Notes under the pieces: model-generated
The model's input: only the letters and a program-made list of their open reading frames with translations
Told to the model about the DNA's origin: nothing
The model's database searches: none
Made by a program: the position numbers and the translations under genes
Origin: Pleurotus djamor
Lineage: Eukaryota; Basidiomycota; Agaricomycetes; Agaricales; Pleurotaceae
Direction of reading: 5' to 3'
Assembly (NCBI GenBank): GCA_029747585.1
Contig: JAPEVF010000332.1
Span: 1-49,308 of the forward strand
DNA: 49,308 nt
Part shown: positions 1-10,923 of the stretch, piece by piece
Layout: every line of letters begins with the position of its first letter
Numbering within the stretch: the stretch's first letter is position 1

Positions 1-1
1 C

Positions 2-1094
2 GAACATATTGCTTCACCTGCCCATGTTACGGCGCAAGACCCAAAAGGTTTGCTATCCTTGCGTTCTTTCTAGCTAGTGGACGCTCATTTGACGCGTTTT
101 ACGCGTCCAGAAATCATAGATCCCGCGGTCAATGGGACCTTGGGTATCCTGCACAGTATACACAAGCATAAGTAAGCGAACCATGCCCTCGTTTCTCCCT
201 GTATTGAGACCTAATCATGATCACCGTAGTCCAACACTCAAGCGTGTCGTGATTACATCCTCCTGCGCCGCGGTTCTTGAGCTGTTTCCAGATCCCAAAG
301 TATTCTCAGAGAGTGACTGGAATTTGCAAGCCATCAAAGAAGTAGAAAAGAAGGGTGCCAATGCGGACGGGATGACAAAGTATCGCGCGTCGAAGACGTT
401 GTCTGAGAAAGGTATTTATCAACCTTTTCTCAGTAGACGTCGAACTAAGTATTTCCAGCCGCATGGGAATTCGTCAACACGTACAAGGATAAAATCACTT
501 GGGACCTTACCGTGTTGAACCCACCATTCGTATGATCTTTGTCCCGTTCTTCACTACCTTTCCGAACAGGCATGATGCAGGTCTTCGGTCCAGTCATACA
601 TGAAGCTGCCACCCGTGAACACCTCAACTCCTCTTCCGCGGCGATCCTACGGATCCTCTTGACACCATCGGATGCACCTACGGCTTTACCTCCAGACGTC
701 TTAAAGTCCACTGGGTCATGTTGGGTGGACGTTAGGGATCTCGCTGAAGCTCACGTTCGAGCCCTTGAAATACCCGAGGCTGGAAGTGAACGGGTCATTA
801 TTAGTGCTGGGCCGTATGTCTGGCAGGATTGGCGTAAGTTCCTTCCCCTTTGTTATCTCTACCGCTTGATTGACCTGTTACCCAGTCGATGCGGCGAATA
901 CGCTCACTCCACCCCTCAGTCTTCCGAGTGAACTCAAGGTTACGAGTGGTGTTCCTGGTAGCGGCGCAGGAGCTATCCATAAAATCGTATTCAACAACGC
1001 GAAGGCTGCAAAGTTGTTTGGATTGAAGTATCATACAATGCAGGAAACCGTAAGAGAGGTCCTGGAAGATATTCCGCGAAGGGGCTGGTCGTAA
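2..1094 (+). CDS. NAD(P)-dependent epimerase/reductase, 5' partial
   Basis: This is the C-terminal 273 residues of a short-chain dehydrogenase/epimerase of the dihydroflavonol-4-reductase / Gre2-like type; the N-terminal Rossmann glycine motif lies before the window. Exons that splice in frame are 2-47, 111-171, 230-411, 459-529, 581-833 and 886-1094, with GT-AG introns of 47-63 bp. Family landmarks visible are DPAVNGTLGIL, the strand RVVITSSCAAV, the catalytic YRASK (YxxxK), LNPPFVFGP, and DVRDLAEAHVRALE. These features imply a cytosolic NAD(P)H-dependent reductase or dehydratase acting on a small carbonyl substrate. The substrate cannot be read from sequence. The following ~500 bp separates it from the coiled-coil gene on the opposite strand. 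Confidence 0.85.
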
Positions 1095-1595
1095 GTCTAC
1101 GTCTACGTATTATATGTATATGACGGAAATATAAGCGTCAAGGGGAAATAGAGTACTATATTCAGTGGTCAAATAGGATGCCCAAGGACAAAGTAAGTAC
1201 AGTAAAATCGAACTGGCGGAGGATATGTGTACATTGTATGGTGCATTGCGGAAAAGGAGGGGGACTGGTTTCGAAGGGACTGTGGTGAAAGGAAGGACTA
1301 ACAGGAGTGAAAACAGAGCAATATAAATGCCCTAAACCGGTCGTAAGATTCGTACCAAGTCGTGAAATCATGAAATCATCAGGGAAAGTCATCAAACAGG
1401 GAGAAGGGATGGCTGAGAAAGGGTAGATATGACAAAGGCGCAGTCCGGAGAGGGACCAAGCGACGCTCCGGCCTACCGAACCTGAGATGTCACGCGAGGA
1501 AGAAGCGAGAAGTATCAGAAAAAACTCACACACGGAAAGTGCTTTGAAGATAACCAGAGTCTCCTCTATGTGAGCCTGGCCTCAGCGTTCTTCGA
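1095..1595. other. intergenic, no gene seen
   Basis: This is 3' flanking DNA between two convergent genes (epimerase + and CC0 -). An open frame on the minus strand at 1162-1533 has no family resemblance or coding look. I see nothing else in it. Confidence 0.6.
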
Positions 1596-3398
1596 CTATT
1601 TCTCTCCTTGATCCCAGACAGCCTGCCACCGCTCAAGAAGCGTCCTTGCTCGCTCCCTGAAATTGAACTCGCAGTCCTTAGGGATCCGATTAACCTCGAG
1701 TACAGAGATGCGACTGAGGGTGTTCAAGAGGTCGGATATCTTCAGGGAATTGTGCGTCACGGAGAAGTTCGTTGCATAATATTCAAGCGACTGGAAGATC
1801 TCGTCGACCGCCGGCGTATTCTGGAGTTTTACACAGGGTTCAGTGATAACGGATAGGGTAGGAAAGGAACGGACCTCATGCACCAGGGTGTATTTTGGGT
1901 GAAAGAACCAATACCTGAGTGACACTTCCCACTCTGTCAATTGGAGATGTTGTGAGGCCATGACTTCAGACCTCAATAACTTCACCTCGTTTTCGAGCTT
2001 ACTGATCTTAGCTTTGTAAGATGCCTTGCCGTCGAGGCCGCATCGGTTCCTGAACGCGAGTGCGGAGGCACGCCGCTCTTCTGCGTCTAGTTTGGCGTTA
2101 GCCGTCTTGAGCAATTCAAAGGCATCTTCCTTCTCTCTGGCCAAGGTGTCCCTCTCTTCGACTAATGCATGAATCTGACGCTTTGAGTCGTCCACAAGCT
2201 TTTGCGCCGCATCTCTTTGGAGGGATGTCCGCCCGACGAGCTCCGTCAAAGCCTTGTTGTCCAAGGTCAGAGTATCGCGCTCAGAGACAGCCTTGTTGAG
2301 GCGCTTCAATATTCCGTTCTTCTCTACAGCGGCCGAATCTATGACTGAATGAGCATCCGCGAGACGCGCGAGGAGGTCGTCTCTTTCATTCATTACAGCT
2401 GAAGTCTTCCCAAGGGCGTCCTGGACTTGGGTTTCAAGGTCGACCTTTTCTGATACGAGCGCATCGTTCTCCTTGAAGGACGTTTCGAGTCGAGATAAGA
2501 GCTCCTTCTTCTCTTTGGCTAATTTGGACCTCTCTAGCTCAACCTCCTCCAGACGTAAGGAAACTTCTGCGTTGTCTTGTGCAATACCGTCCATAAGGAG
2601 AGATGTCTCCTTGAGAAGGGCCTTCATGTTATCTCTTTCCGTGATGGCAGCATCCCGCGTAACAGCTGCTTCTTGAAGTTGCTTCGCGAGTTCAACCTTC
2701 TCCGACAACGCAGCGTTTGTCTCCAACTCGGCGTCACGGCGGCGCGTGAGTTCAGCAGAAAGTTCACCTTTGGTACGGTTCCACTCGAAAATGAGGGTAT
2801 TGCTGAGATCGGAGAGCTGATGGGAAAGGTGCCGGAAGGAGAATTCGACGGGTTCGACGGTGGACGTGTCCAAAGCTTCGATACTTCCATGAGTTGGGGT
2901 ATTAGACACGTTTTCAATGGATGCATCGTCACGTAGAGTGGATCCGTGCACAGTGAAATGGCCCGCAGAGGCTATAGCTGATGTAGCCTCGACGGAAGTT
3001 GAGTCAATGGCCTCTATTTTTACTGATGTCTCGTTCGAATGCTGCTGGAAAGCCTCGCTGAAGCTCTCCATGTCTTCAGAATCGGATACTCCCTCTGGTT
3101 CCTCCATATCAGCCCAGTCTTCATCAGAACTCTCCCCGTCAAAGCTAATGATGTGAGGCTCCACATCGTGGTCGTCTTCCCGGTCGACCAGTACAGATAT
3201 AGCATCCTGGAGGGCCGAGATACGCGTTGAAAGAGTTTCCCATGTCAGAGACGCTTCCTCGCAGCAAAATGTGGTGGTGTCGTTGAAATCAGGCGTCAAG
3301 TTCAACAGGACTTCCAGAACGGCTAGTCCATCAGAGACCTTGCTGCGCATGTCCTGGTTCAGTGAGGCCGCTTTCATGGAGGTCATGAATAGAGACAT
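1596..3398 (-). CDS. CC0: coiled-coil protein with C-terminal TFIIS-N (TND)-like module
   Basis: The frame is open for 601 codons from the first in-frame ATG (3398). A homologous start at 3377 (MKAAS) also fits the paralog alignment. Order of parts: N-terminal block RSKVSDGLAVLEVLL plus TWETLSTRISALQ; acidic motif SSDEDWADMEE; pivot EFSFRHLSHQLSDLSNTL followed by EWN; then about 270 residues of heptad-like coiled coil rich in K/E/L. The last 65 residues contain FSVTHNSLK...LLNTLSRIS...FRERARTLLERW, which resembles the TFIIS N-terminal helical bundle. Paralogs have an intron at the position of 1821-1874 here. That 54-nt stretch begins GT, ends AG, is a multiple of three and has no stop, so the spliced protein would be 582 aa. 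It is head-to-head with F1. Function unknown; a nuclear scaffold is an inference. Confidence 0.8.
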   Translation of the reverse strand: MSLFMTSMKAASLNQDMRSKVSDGLAVLEVLLNLTPDFNDTTTFCCEEASLTWETLSTRISALQDAISVLVDREDDHDVEPHIISFDGESSDEDWADMEEPEGVSDSEDMESFSEAFQQHSNETSVKIEAIDSTSVEATSAIASAGHFTVHGSTLRDDASIENVSNTPTHGSIEALDTSTVEPVEFSFRHLSHQLSDLSNTLIFEWNRTKGELSAELTRRRDAELETNAALSEKVELAKQLQEAAVTRDAAITERDNMKALLKETSLLMDGIAQDNAEVSLRLEEVELERSKLAKEKKELLSRLETSFKENDALVSEKVDLETQVQDALGKTSAVMNERDDLLARLADAHSVIDSAAVEKNGILKRLNKAVSERDTLTLDNKALTELVGRTSLQRDAAQKLVDDSKRQIHALVEERDTLAREKEDAFELLKTANAKLDAEERRASALAFRNRCGLDGKASYKAKISKLENEVKLLRSEVMASQHLQLTEWEVSLRYWFFHPKYTLVHEVRSFPTLSVITEPCVKLQNTPAVDEIFQSLEYYATNFSVTHNSLKISDLLNTLSRISVLEVNRIPKDCEFNFRERARTLLERWQAVWDQGEK

Positions 3399-3490
3399 GG
3401 ATTCTTCTGAGTTTTGGGTTTCAACACGTTTTGTTGGGTGTGATTCTTGTGAAGGCAGAGGTGGCTTTCTCGAAGGGATCACGCGTACCG

Positions 3491-3506
3491 GGTCACGCTT
3501 AGGGGG
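3491..3506 (-). promoter_or_regulatory. 16-bp block in the CC0/F1 shared promoter
   Basis: The minus strand reads CCCCCTAAGCGTGACC, identical to 26313-26328 in the A1/F6 shared promoter. An ACGCGT lies 4 bp further towards CC0 (3481-3486), as it lies 3 bp further towards A1 in the other promoter. Conservation in two diverged intergenic regions suggests a bound site. The factor is unknown; ACGCGT matches the MluI-box (MBF) core. Confidence 0.6.
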
Positions 3507-3531
3507 CTGACATACCACGAGGACACGCGAT

Positions 3532-3538
3532 TCAGGGG
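3532..3538 (+). promoter_or_regulatory. TCAGGGG site upstream of F1
   Basis: TCAGGGG lies 50 bp before the F1 ATG. All six F-box genes carry it at similar range. AGGGG is the stress-response element core bound by Msn2/4-type C2H2 factors in yeast; the same use here is inference. Confidence 0.5.
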
Positions 3539-3587
3539 TGTCAACACCTTGCCACCTCCCATCGCCTCGCAGACGAGCTTCACTCTG

Positions 3588-5319
3588 ATGGTGGGTGGCG
3601 CATAACTGATTTCACAAACTTTGACAAGTCTAAATCCAACTGATACCTTCTCCTTAGTCTTGTTTCACCGACTTGGTTGGACAACACCGTATCGACAGGC
3701 AGATCGTGGAGCACGAGGCCGCAATCTATCGGCTCAAACTTGAAAGAAACGCGCTCAGCGGCGTGCATAATCTCCCGAGCGATGTACTGAGCATCATAGC
3801 ACTCATCTACAAAGAACTCAACGTCAACGCCCGCCGTGGATCATGGCTCAGCATTCTTGGAGTTTGCACTCGATGGCGCCAGCTGATCCTAGATCTCCCT
3901 CGATTTTGGGGGACGATTTCCTCAGAAGACTTCCCGTTCATCGATGCTATGCTACTCCGCTCCCATGAGACCCCTCTATGTCTGTATTACAAGATACATC
4001 CTCGTCTGTCCATGTACAACTTATGGTGCTGGGCAACCCCGGAGAGGGCCATAACACCACCCCGGACGGTCAACCTAATATCTATAACCTATGCTATGCA
4101 GTATTCGACTTTTACGGCAAGCTTCTACTCGTTTCTTGCCTCAAACCCAGCTGCTTCCCAATCTATTCGTACTTTGAGACTTGTACGGGATGACAGGCGT
4201 TTTTCGGAAGCGTTATCGGCTTCGGCTCCATATCACCTAGAATCTCAAATTCTCGTTGATCATATGTCCTCCCTACGCTCCCTTGAGCTTGTGGACGTCT
4301 TACTACCCTGCGATATACCTTCGTTGCCATCATTACGCAACCTCGACGTCTCCTGCGCGACGTCTCCTTACTACGGGCTCTCCATCTTCTGGGTCAGCAA
4401 TGTCTTACAGCAATGTCCAAATATCGAATATGTCACCCTCAGGATGCTCACATCCACCGATCATGAGGCTGACATCCTCCAAATCTCATTACCAAGGTTG
4501 CGCACCCTCTACGTCGATATGGACACACTCGAAGGGTTTGAGCTTTTTGACCTTCTAGACCTCCCTAATCACGCCCACATCACTGTGAATCTCTACAAGA
4601 ACCTCATCCCTGCCCCCATTCAGCAGATCGCACCATACGCTTTTACAGCCTCACGTTTTTCCCAAGTCATGTCAGGCTTTTGCTGGACACCACTTGAAAA
4701 AATAGTCATCTACCGCAATGAGTTCTTCGGCGAATTCAAATTATGTCTATATTCCCCCAGCGATGATTCCCCTTTCTTAACCCTCAATCTCCCGGACGCG
4801 TGTATCGATCTTCATCATTACACAGACTGGTTCTCCCTGACATCCCTTTCCCTTTCATCCGTCGCCAACCTGACTATTGATGATGATACCGTGCGACTTG
4901 CGTCTCAACTACCCTTACACTGGGTCGACTTCCTAAAGCTTTTCACCAATCTCAAGCTTCTTAACCTTGTGAACATCCAACCCAATGAGTCGGCCCCGAT
5001 CCTTCGGAGCCTCTTATGCTCGGATGCATCCACGGACACAGATGAATCCCAACATCCTGTCATCATACCCACCTTGGAAGCCGTATCATTTTCCTGCGTC
5101 GACTGGTCCGCTGTATTACTTGACTCACCGTCTCTCCACGGCTCCCTTGGAGTTCCAGTGTCAGCGTTGAATCCACGACAGGGCCTCAAGTTTGTCATCG
5201 TGAAATGTACCATCGAGGAAGAAGAGGTGGAGATGCTTCGGAGATACATTGTCGTTGACTGGGACGGGGTTACGCGCGAGGAAATGCGTCAAGACTGGTT
5301 AACATTCGGTCAATTTTGA
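3588..5319 (+). CDS. F1: F-box protein
   Basis: Exons are 3588-3590 (ATG only) and 3658-5319, with intron 3591-3657 (GTGGGT...TTAG); 554 aa. The N-terminus has a short charged helix (residues ~8-35, IDRQIVEHEAAIYRLKLERN), then an F-box-like domain ~38-85 (LPSDVLSIIALIYKELN ... CTRWRQLILDLPRFW). The rest is leucine-rich, LRR-like sequence with LRSLELVDVLLP and SLPSLRNLDVSC, and a conserved C-terminal tail CTIEEEEVEMLRRY...VDWDGVT. F-box proteins join SKP1-cullin ubiquitin ligases and select targets through the C-terminal part. The start is set by homology: all six paralogs place a lone ATG before a GT donor. Its closest relative is F6 (shared FTD..GQ.RID and RNALSG). It is divergent from CC0, with 189 bp between the two ATGs. 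Confidence 0.88.
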
Positions 5320-5456
5320 GCCCAATTAGAGCTCCCATCCTTCTTGGAGTACACGTAGTGTCGTTCTCCGTCAATGTAAAACCATAGAGTACTGCTCCAA
5401 TACCTGTTTAACCCTCAATCTCTCCGTTTGGGATTGCCGGTGCTTTGCTACGCAGC

Positions 5457-5463
5457 TCAGGGG
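5457..5463 (+). promoter_or_regulatory. TCAGGGG site upstream of F2
   Basis: The motif lies 82 bp before the F2 ATG, the longest spacing of the six copies. Confidence 0.4.
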
Positions 5464-5544
5464 TGCACGACTTCAGGAGCTCCGTTCGATGTCAGGGTCA
5501 GCATCAAGTGGCATACCATTGTACCAACCTTGGTCCTGACTACC

Positions 5545-7238
5545 ATGGTGAGCCAGACGGTATCTCCCTCACGCTAATCCTCCAATTCTCATTGCTTCTT
5601 GCTATTAAGCCTTCTGCCTCTGACTTGGATAGACAACGCCGCCGCATCGACGAAAAAATCGCGGAGCACGAGGCTGAAATACGCCGTCTGAAATATCAGC
5701 GAAACGAGCTCAGTGCAGCTCATAGCCTTCCGAGCGAAATTCTCTCTGAAATAGCAGCAATTTACAAAGAACTAACCGTCTTCACCGGTCGTGCTTCCTG
5801 GCTGAGCATTCTTGGAGTCTGTACGCGTTGGCGCAGGTTGATCATTGATCTGCCTCAATTCTGGGCCACAATCTCCTCCGATGACTGGCCATTCATTGCG
5901 ACAATGCTCCAGCGGTCCATACATACACCCCTGCGTCTCTACCAAAGGCTGGATGTCCCGTTTCCTTGCGACCTTTGGGAAGCTCTCCTCGTCCAAACCA
6001 AAAAGGCCGTACCACAGTCCACAAACATCGACACGATCTCTCTCATCTTCGCCACCGATTCCGTCGTATATATATCCAAACTCATTGGTCTTATCCACCG
6101 GAACTTCAGATCTCTTTCGTCCATTACGACGCTGCGGCTCAAGCGGGGCGAATCCCAAGCAAGCACTGCCTTTCGGGAGGCTTTTGTATGGCCCAAAGCC
6201 AGGCCATATCATTTGGATCGCCAAATTCTATTACAGCTTATGACATCTTTGCGTTTCTTGGAACTCACAGACATTCTGATTCCATATGATATCCCTCCGC
6301 TCCCATCACTACGCACCCTCATCGTCTCTTGTACGCCCTCATCCTACGGACTATCCCTCTTCTGGGTTAGCCGCATGCTTCGACACACTCCAAACATCGA
6401 AGACATCAGCCTGAGTATACTCACTAACACCGTAATCAGTAACACCGTGGGTTACGAGGTTGACACCCTCCTAATCTCCCTACCGAAGCTGAATACCCTC
6501 AATGTGGAGATGGACGATCTCGAATGCTTCCAATTGTTTGACTTCCTCGAGTTCCCCAGTCACACACGCAGTAGTGTGACCCTCATATCTTATAGCACCA
6601 GCCCGCCCAAGCCGCTCGAGAGTTCTTGCGCTCTCACAGCCGCACGTTTCTCCAAGGTTATGTCAGGCTTTCGAGGGAAACCGCTGGGGAAGGTATCCAT
6701 CTACCGTGACGAATTCTTCGGTGAATTTAGGTTTCGACTCTACTCCCCTGGTAGCGAGTTTCCCTTCCTCGACCTTAATCTACCACCTGCGTGCTTAGAT
6801 CTCCACCACTATACGGAATGGTCGAGCCCACAATTCGCCTTACCACCTCTCCCCTTTGGCTCTGTCTCCGAGCTCACGATTGATGACAATACACTTCGCG
6901 CTGCGTCTGGTTTACCACTGGCCTGGAATGATTTCCTCAAGCTTTTCACAAGCTTGAAGGTCCTCAACCTCGTGAATATCGAACCCAACTGGTTACCACT
7001 CATCCTTCAGATCGTCATCACCGTGGAAGTCATCTCATTCTCCTGTATCGACTGGACCTTCGTTCGACTACGACCGTCTTCTTTCCTGCACAACCGACTT
7101 GGTCATCTCAAGTTCGTCGTAAGCAAATGCACAATTGACCAGGAAGAGGTGGATAGGCTTCGGCAATACGTCTCAGTTGATTGGGATGGCGTTACAAGGG
7201 AGGGGGCTCCGCGAAATTGGTGGTTATATACAAGCTAG
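5545..7238 (+). CDS. F2: F-box protein
   Basis: Exons are 5545-5547 (ATG only) and 5610-7238, with intron 5548-5609 (GTGAGC...TAAG); 543 aa. The frame is also open upstream to 5445, but that stretch has no homology to the paralogs, so the lone-ATG start is preferred. Parts are charged helix DLDRQRRRIDEKIAEHEAE, F-box LPSEILSEIAAIYKEL...CTRWRRLIIDLPQFW, LRR-like body, and tail CTIDQEEVDRLRQYVSVDWD. It shares VPQSTNIDTIS and the NTSP/YSTSP...LESS segment only with F4, its closest paralog. F4 stands in the mirrored position next to the MEM relic. The predicted role is SCF substrate receptor; the target is unknown. Confidence 0.87.
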
Positions 7239-8346
7239 TCTCAGGAACTAAAAGCAAGGTTGACCATCCTTATGATCATCTCCTACGGCGTACATACTGG
7301 AAGGTCAGTCCCGCACGCAGACTCATAGAGTACTTGGTTTTGTTTTATGAGATCGAGCGTGGAGAATCAATTGAATAATAGATAATAATAAACACGAGCA
7401 CCTTCTCGTTTGTTCCTGGTGCCCTACATAGCAGAAGATAACCATGAAACGAAAGTGCAGAACGACGACCATGCAAAAGGAAGCTACACACGAGCGGCGG
7501 TGTCAAGCTTCAAGGTAAACGGTGCATACGATTCATAAAACGCATAAGGCGGAATGGTAGGTAACAAGTACGCAAGTTATGCACCTCTAAAGAAAAGAAG
7601 AGGAAAGGAAAAGATAAATACGTTGAATAAGTAAGGTTTGGGTCATCGTTCGAAACGTTCATCAACATCCTTCGTCACAAGAAAAAGAAAATCAAGGTAA
7701 AGAGGAAAAGGAAGGAAGTGAAAGAAGACGAAGAGTTCGATACTACACGCTCTAGAAAAGTAGGCAAGTGGGACATGTAGCATGTAGCGTGAAGAAGTGG
7801 GGTACACACAAACNAAANTATGCCTGAGTAAAGTNAAAAAGTAAAATGCGTACATCATGGGGACAGCACGGCAAAAGGTAAAGGCAAACGTAAAGNAAAA
7901 AGGAAAAAAAGGCCAAAGTTCAACCAAAAAAGAGCCCAAGGTGTTCAAGTTCGAAAGAAACGAAAAAAAGGTAAGGGATGAAAGGGTGGGGAACGGTAGT
8001 GTAAACAATTATAATGACAGGGTGGAAGTGGGAATGGTATTCTTTGGTTTGTATGGATATCGGGGAGGTTAAAGGGCGGGGTAAGGATACATTAGATAAC
8101 GGAGAAAGGACATAGGCGGATGACAGGGATGGGAGGGTGAAGGCAAGGGTGGCAAGGAAGTAAGAGGGACGTGACGGAGGAACAACGACAAATAGAGACT
8201 CGACAGCGAAGAGCAAGGCGGTAGGCAGCGACAGCGCAAAGACCGAAAAGGGAGGAAAGAACGCGCGAGGAGGCATGGGCTCACTTGGCCTCTACTCATT
8301 CCGCACTTTCAACACCTTCCCACCTCCCCCTCCAACGTCATACTCC
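7239..8346. other. purine-rich 3' flank shared by F2 and MEM
   Basis: This is intergenic DNA between convergent genes. On the plus strand, 7560-8280 is strongly A/G-rich, probably the pyrimidine-rich 3' UTR of MEM on the other strand. Four N bases occur at 7814, 7818, 7835 and 7896. The segment 7700-8300 has a recognisable inverted copy at about 19700-20250. Confidence 0.6.
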
Positions 8347-10923
8347 TCATCCACACTCCCCCTTCCTCCTCCAATCCCACCATACACANTCCTCCCCATC
8401 ATCCTCCCCAAACGATCCCCTCCCCGGCGAGAACGGATTCGGTAACGGCGAAACGCCCCGATTATCCGGTGCATACTGAGAATGGCCACCATCGCTCATC
8501 GCGCCTCCCAACCCACCATTACCACCATGACCGTGGAGGACGGCACCGGGCGTCAACGCACCGGGATGACTAGGCACGGGAACAGGTGGTGATTGCTGAG
8601 ACGAAGGGAGGTATCGATCCGCGTACGATTCCTGCGAATACGGAGAATACGCTGATGACGAGCCTGAGGATTTCCCTCGAGATAGGTCGGATTGGGATGG
8701 TGGGGGTTGCATGGATCCAACAAGCGTGGGCGACGTATACTGCGATTGTGGCTGAGATTGAGATTGGCCACGAGCAACACTTGCGCCTGCGGCAGCGAGA
8801 CCGGCTGCATCGACCAGACCTGCATATTCACCCGACCCACTACTGCCTAATGGAGGTGAGTATGACTGCTGGGGGTGTTGAGCATACGAATGTTGTGGCG
8901 AATGATGTTGTTGACTCTGTGGCGGCGAGGCATATCCTCCTCCTTGTTGTCCTTGAGGCGGTGATTGGTACCCCCCAGGCGCAGCAAACGCCGGATATGC
9001 CGAATCCGCTGAATACCCCGGTCCACCACCGTGTGCAACGAAAGCAGGATACGGCGTATGTCCCTCTGAAGCGACAGGTACACCCTGCGCCTGCAACGCT
9101 TTCTGACTCCTCGCACGAGCGAGTGCGCTCGCTCCTATCCCCGCCGCACCAGCACCCACAGCCGCCGCTGCGCCCATGTTCATCATGTTCATCGTCTGTC
9201 CAGGCTGCACGGAGGGTACATTGTACTGCGCACCAGGACCAGCGCCAGGACCACCTTGGTGAGGCAACTCCGTCATCCCATAACTCTCATACCCAGGCCC
9301 GTATCCAGGCTCGCCATCATACCCATACCCGCTCTCCTTGCTCCCCGCATATCCTCCACCGCCACCTCCATATCCTCCAGCACCACCAACATAGCCCCCT
9401 CCTCCTCCGGCACCATAAGCAGCACCACCATACCCCCTCCTATTCAACGGCCCATCATCATCATCATCCAAAAACGCCGGTGCCTCAGCCTGCGCTGCTT
9501 CCCGTGCAGCCTCCGCAATCTCCTGATCGAATTTTTGAGCTCGGCGACGACGGATGGCGTTGGTTATTAGGGCGAAGAGGAGGGCGAGGACGATTATGCC
9601 GACGACGGTGAATGTTCCTGCTACAGCGCCGGTGTTTGAGAAGAATCTGTTGGAAGGAGGGGTGAGTAAAAGGTACGAGGGGAGCAAGGGGTAGGAGGAA
9701 GGAGAAGACGAAGAAGGAAAGGTATGGGAAACGCGGAAGAACAGATCATCATCACCATCGTTGATACCATCCATATCAACAACAGCAACAACAGCAGAGA
9801 TAGCAACGACCAAGCACATCATTTCCTTCTCCCCAACGAGGAAAGGCAAGGGAAGTCCCCAACCCCCAACAGCATAGTCTGATGCGAAAGCATCGAAATG
9901 CGTGGACAGCTACACAGACATACGGAGTGCGACATGCGAATTATGATCATCATGATCCTCATCTCATACGGATGGTATGCATCCACGACGAGGGAAACCA
10001 GATACCAATGGAAGGAGAAAGTACTGTGTAGGTGAGTAGGGAAGCGAAGGAAACAGCAATGCCATGATGAGGAAAGTATGAGCATGGACAGTGGCGACGC
10101 CACATAGAGCCAAAATGAAGTAATTGGGGGGGTTGGGGGAGTGAGGCGTTGGCGGAAGTAAGACATGATGCGCATGTGAGGGTGCTGCGAACTCGGCCTC
10201 GAGGAGGGGGGAGGGGAGCCTATCGGACATCCGCCAAAACACAAGACGACACCCAGCACGGCTCTAGCCAGTCCAAAGAGAGAGGGAAATGAAGGAAACA
10301 AGGAGGATATCGACCGACGCCGATAATCCAGCGACAAGGAACACACAACAAAAACAAGGAACACAAGAAAACGAACACAGGGACAAAACCACAGAGGGAA
10401 AACCGAAAGAGACGGAAAATCGGTATTGACTGTACTTACCCTCCAGACGAATCATTATCATTCTGCGTACTCGGTGCGACATTCCTCGTCTGCGTAGGCA
10501 GCGGAGTTTGCGTAATCGTGACGATAACCGTGCCCGACGAACTCGTAATCACCAACGTCGTGCTCGGCGGTGGCGGGGTCGTGACGACGGTAACTGAGGT
10601 CGATGTGGATGTTCCGATCGTTGAACTGGTGGAGGTGGTTGATGAGGGTATTTCTGAAGGCGTTTCGGTGGACTCGGATGAGGAAGAGGTTGTTGAGGGG
10701 GTTTCGGAGGGGGTGGTAGGTGGGTTCGATGTGGGCGTGGGTGTTGAGCTTGGTGAGGGAGACGAGCTTGAGGATGGTGGAGGCGGTGGAGGTGCTTGAG
10801 GTGTTGAGGAGCTTGAGACGGCCGTATCCGAAGATACGGGAGGCGGGAGTGGAGATACTGGACAGGCATCATCAGCAAGAGACCCAGACGCAAATCATGG
10901 CTGGTAAACTCACATGTTGTCAT
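8347..10923 (-). CDS. MEM: single-pass membrane protein with Ser/Thr/Pro-rich ectodomain and Gly/Gln-rich tail
   Basis: Minus-strand exons 10923-10914, 10857-10440 and 9646-8347 splice in frame to 575 aa. Residues ~4-142 are Ser/Thr/Pro-rich (likely O-glycosylated, outside). Residues ~150-172 form one hydrophobic span (AVAGTFTVVGIIVLALLF), followed by the RRRR stop-transfer. The remaining ~400 residues are a cytoplasmic tail rich in Gly/Tyr, then Gln/Ser/Pro. This resembles the layout of fungal cell-wall stress sensors (Mid2/Wsc-like), but no WSC or cysteine domain is present. The exon-1 call (10 nt) is phase-compatible but gives no signal peptide, so the true start may lie elsewhere. The second intron is 793 nt, over ten times the local norm. 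An N at 8389 falls in the last codons. Confidence 0.7.

Noticed and set aside
3399..3518. 40-codon N-terminal extension of CC0
   Set aside because: It begins with GTG, has no ATG and runs through the conserved shared-promoter block.
5445..5544. Upstream extension of the F2 reading frame
   Set aside because: The frame is open but has no match to the other five F-box proteins. The lone-ATG exon at 5545 agrees with all paralogs, and the extension would run through the intron.
8586..9611. 341-codon open frame on the plus strand
   Set aside because: It is antisense to the Gly/Gln-rich tail of MEM and is His/Arg/Gln-rich as expected for a complement of such repeats. MEM has the splice sites, membrane segment and relic copy on its side.
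9819..10364. 181-codon minus-strand frame
   Set aside because: It lies wholly inside the phase-confirmed 793-nt intron of MEM and has no family resemblance.
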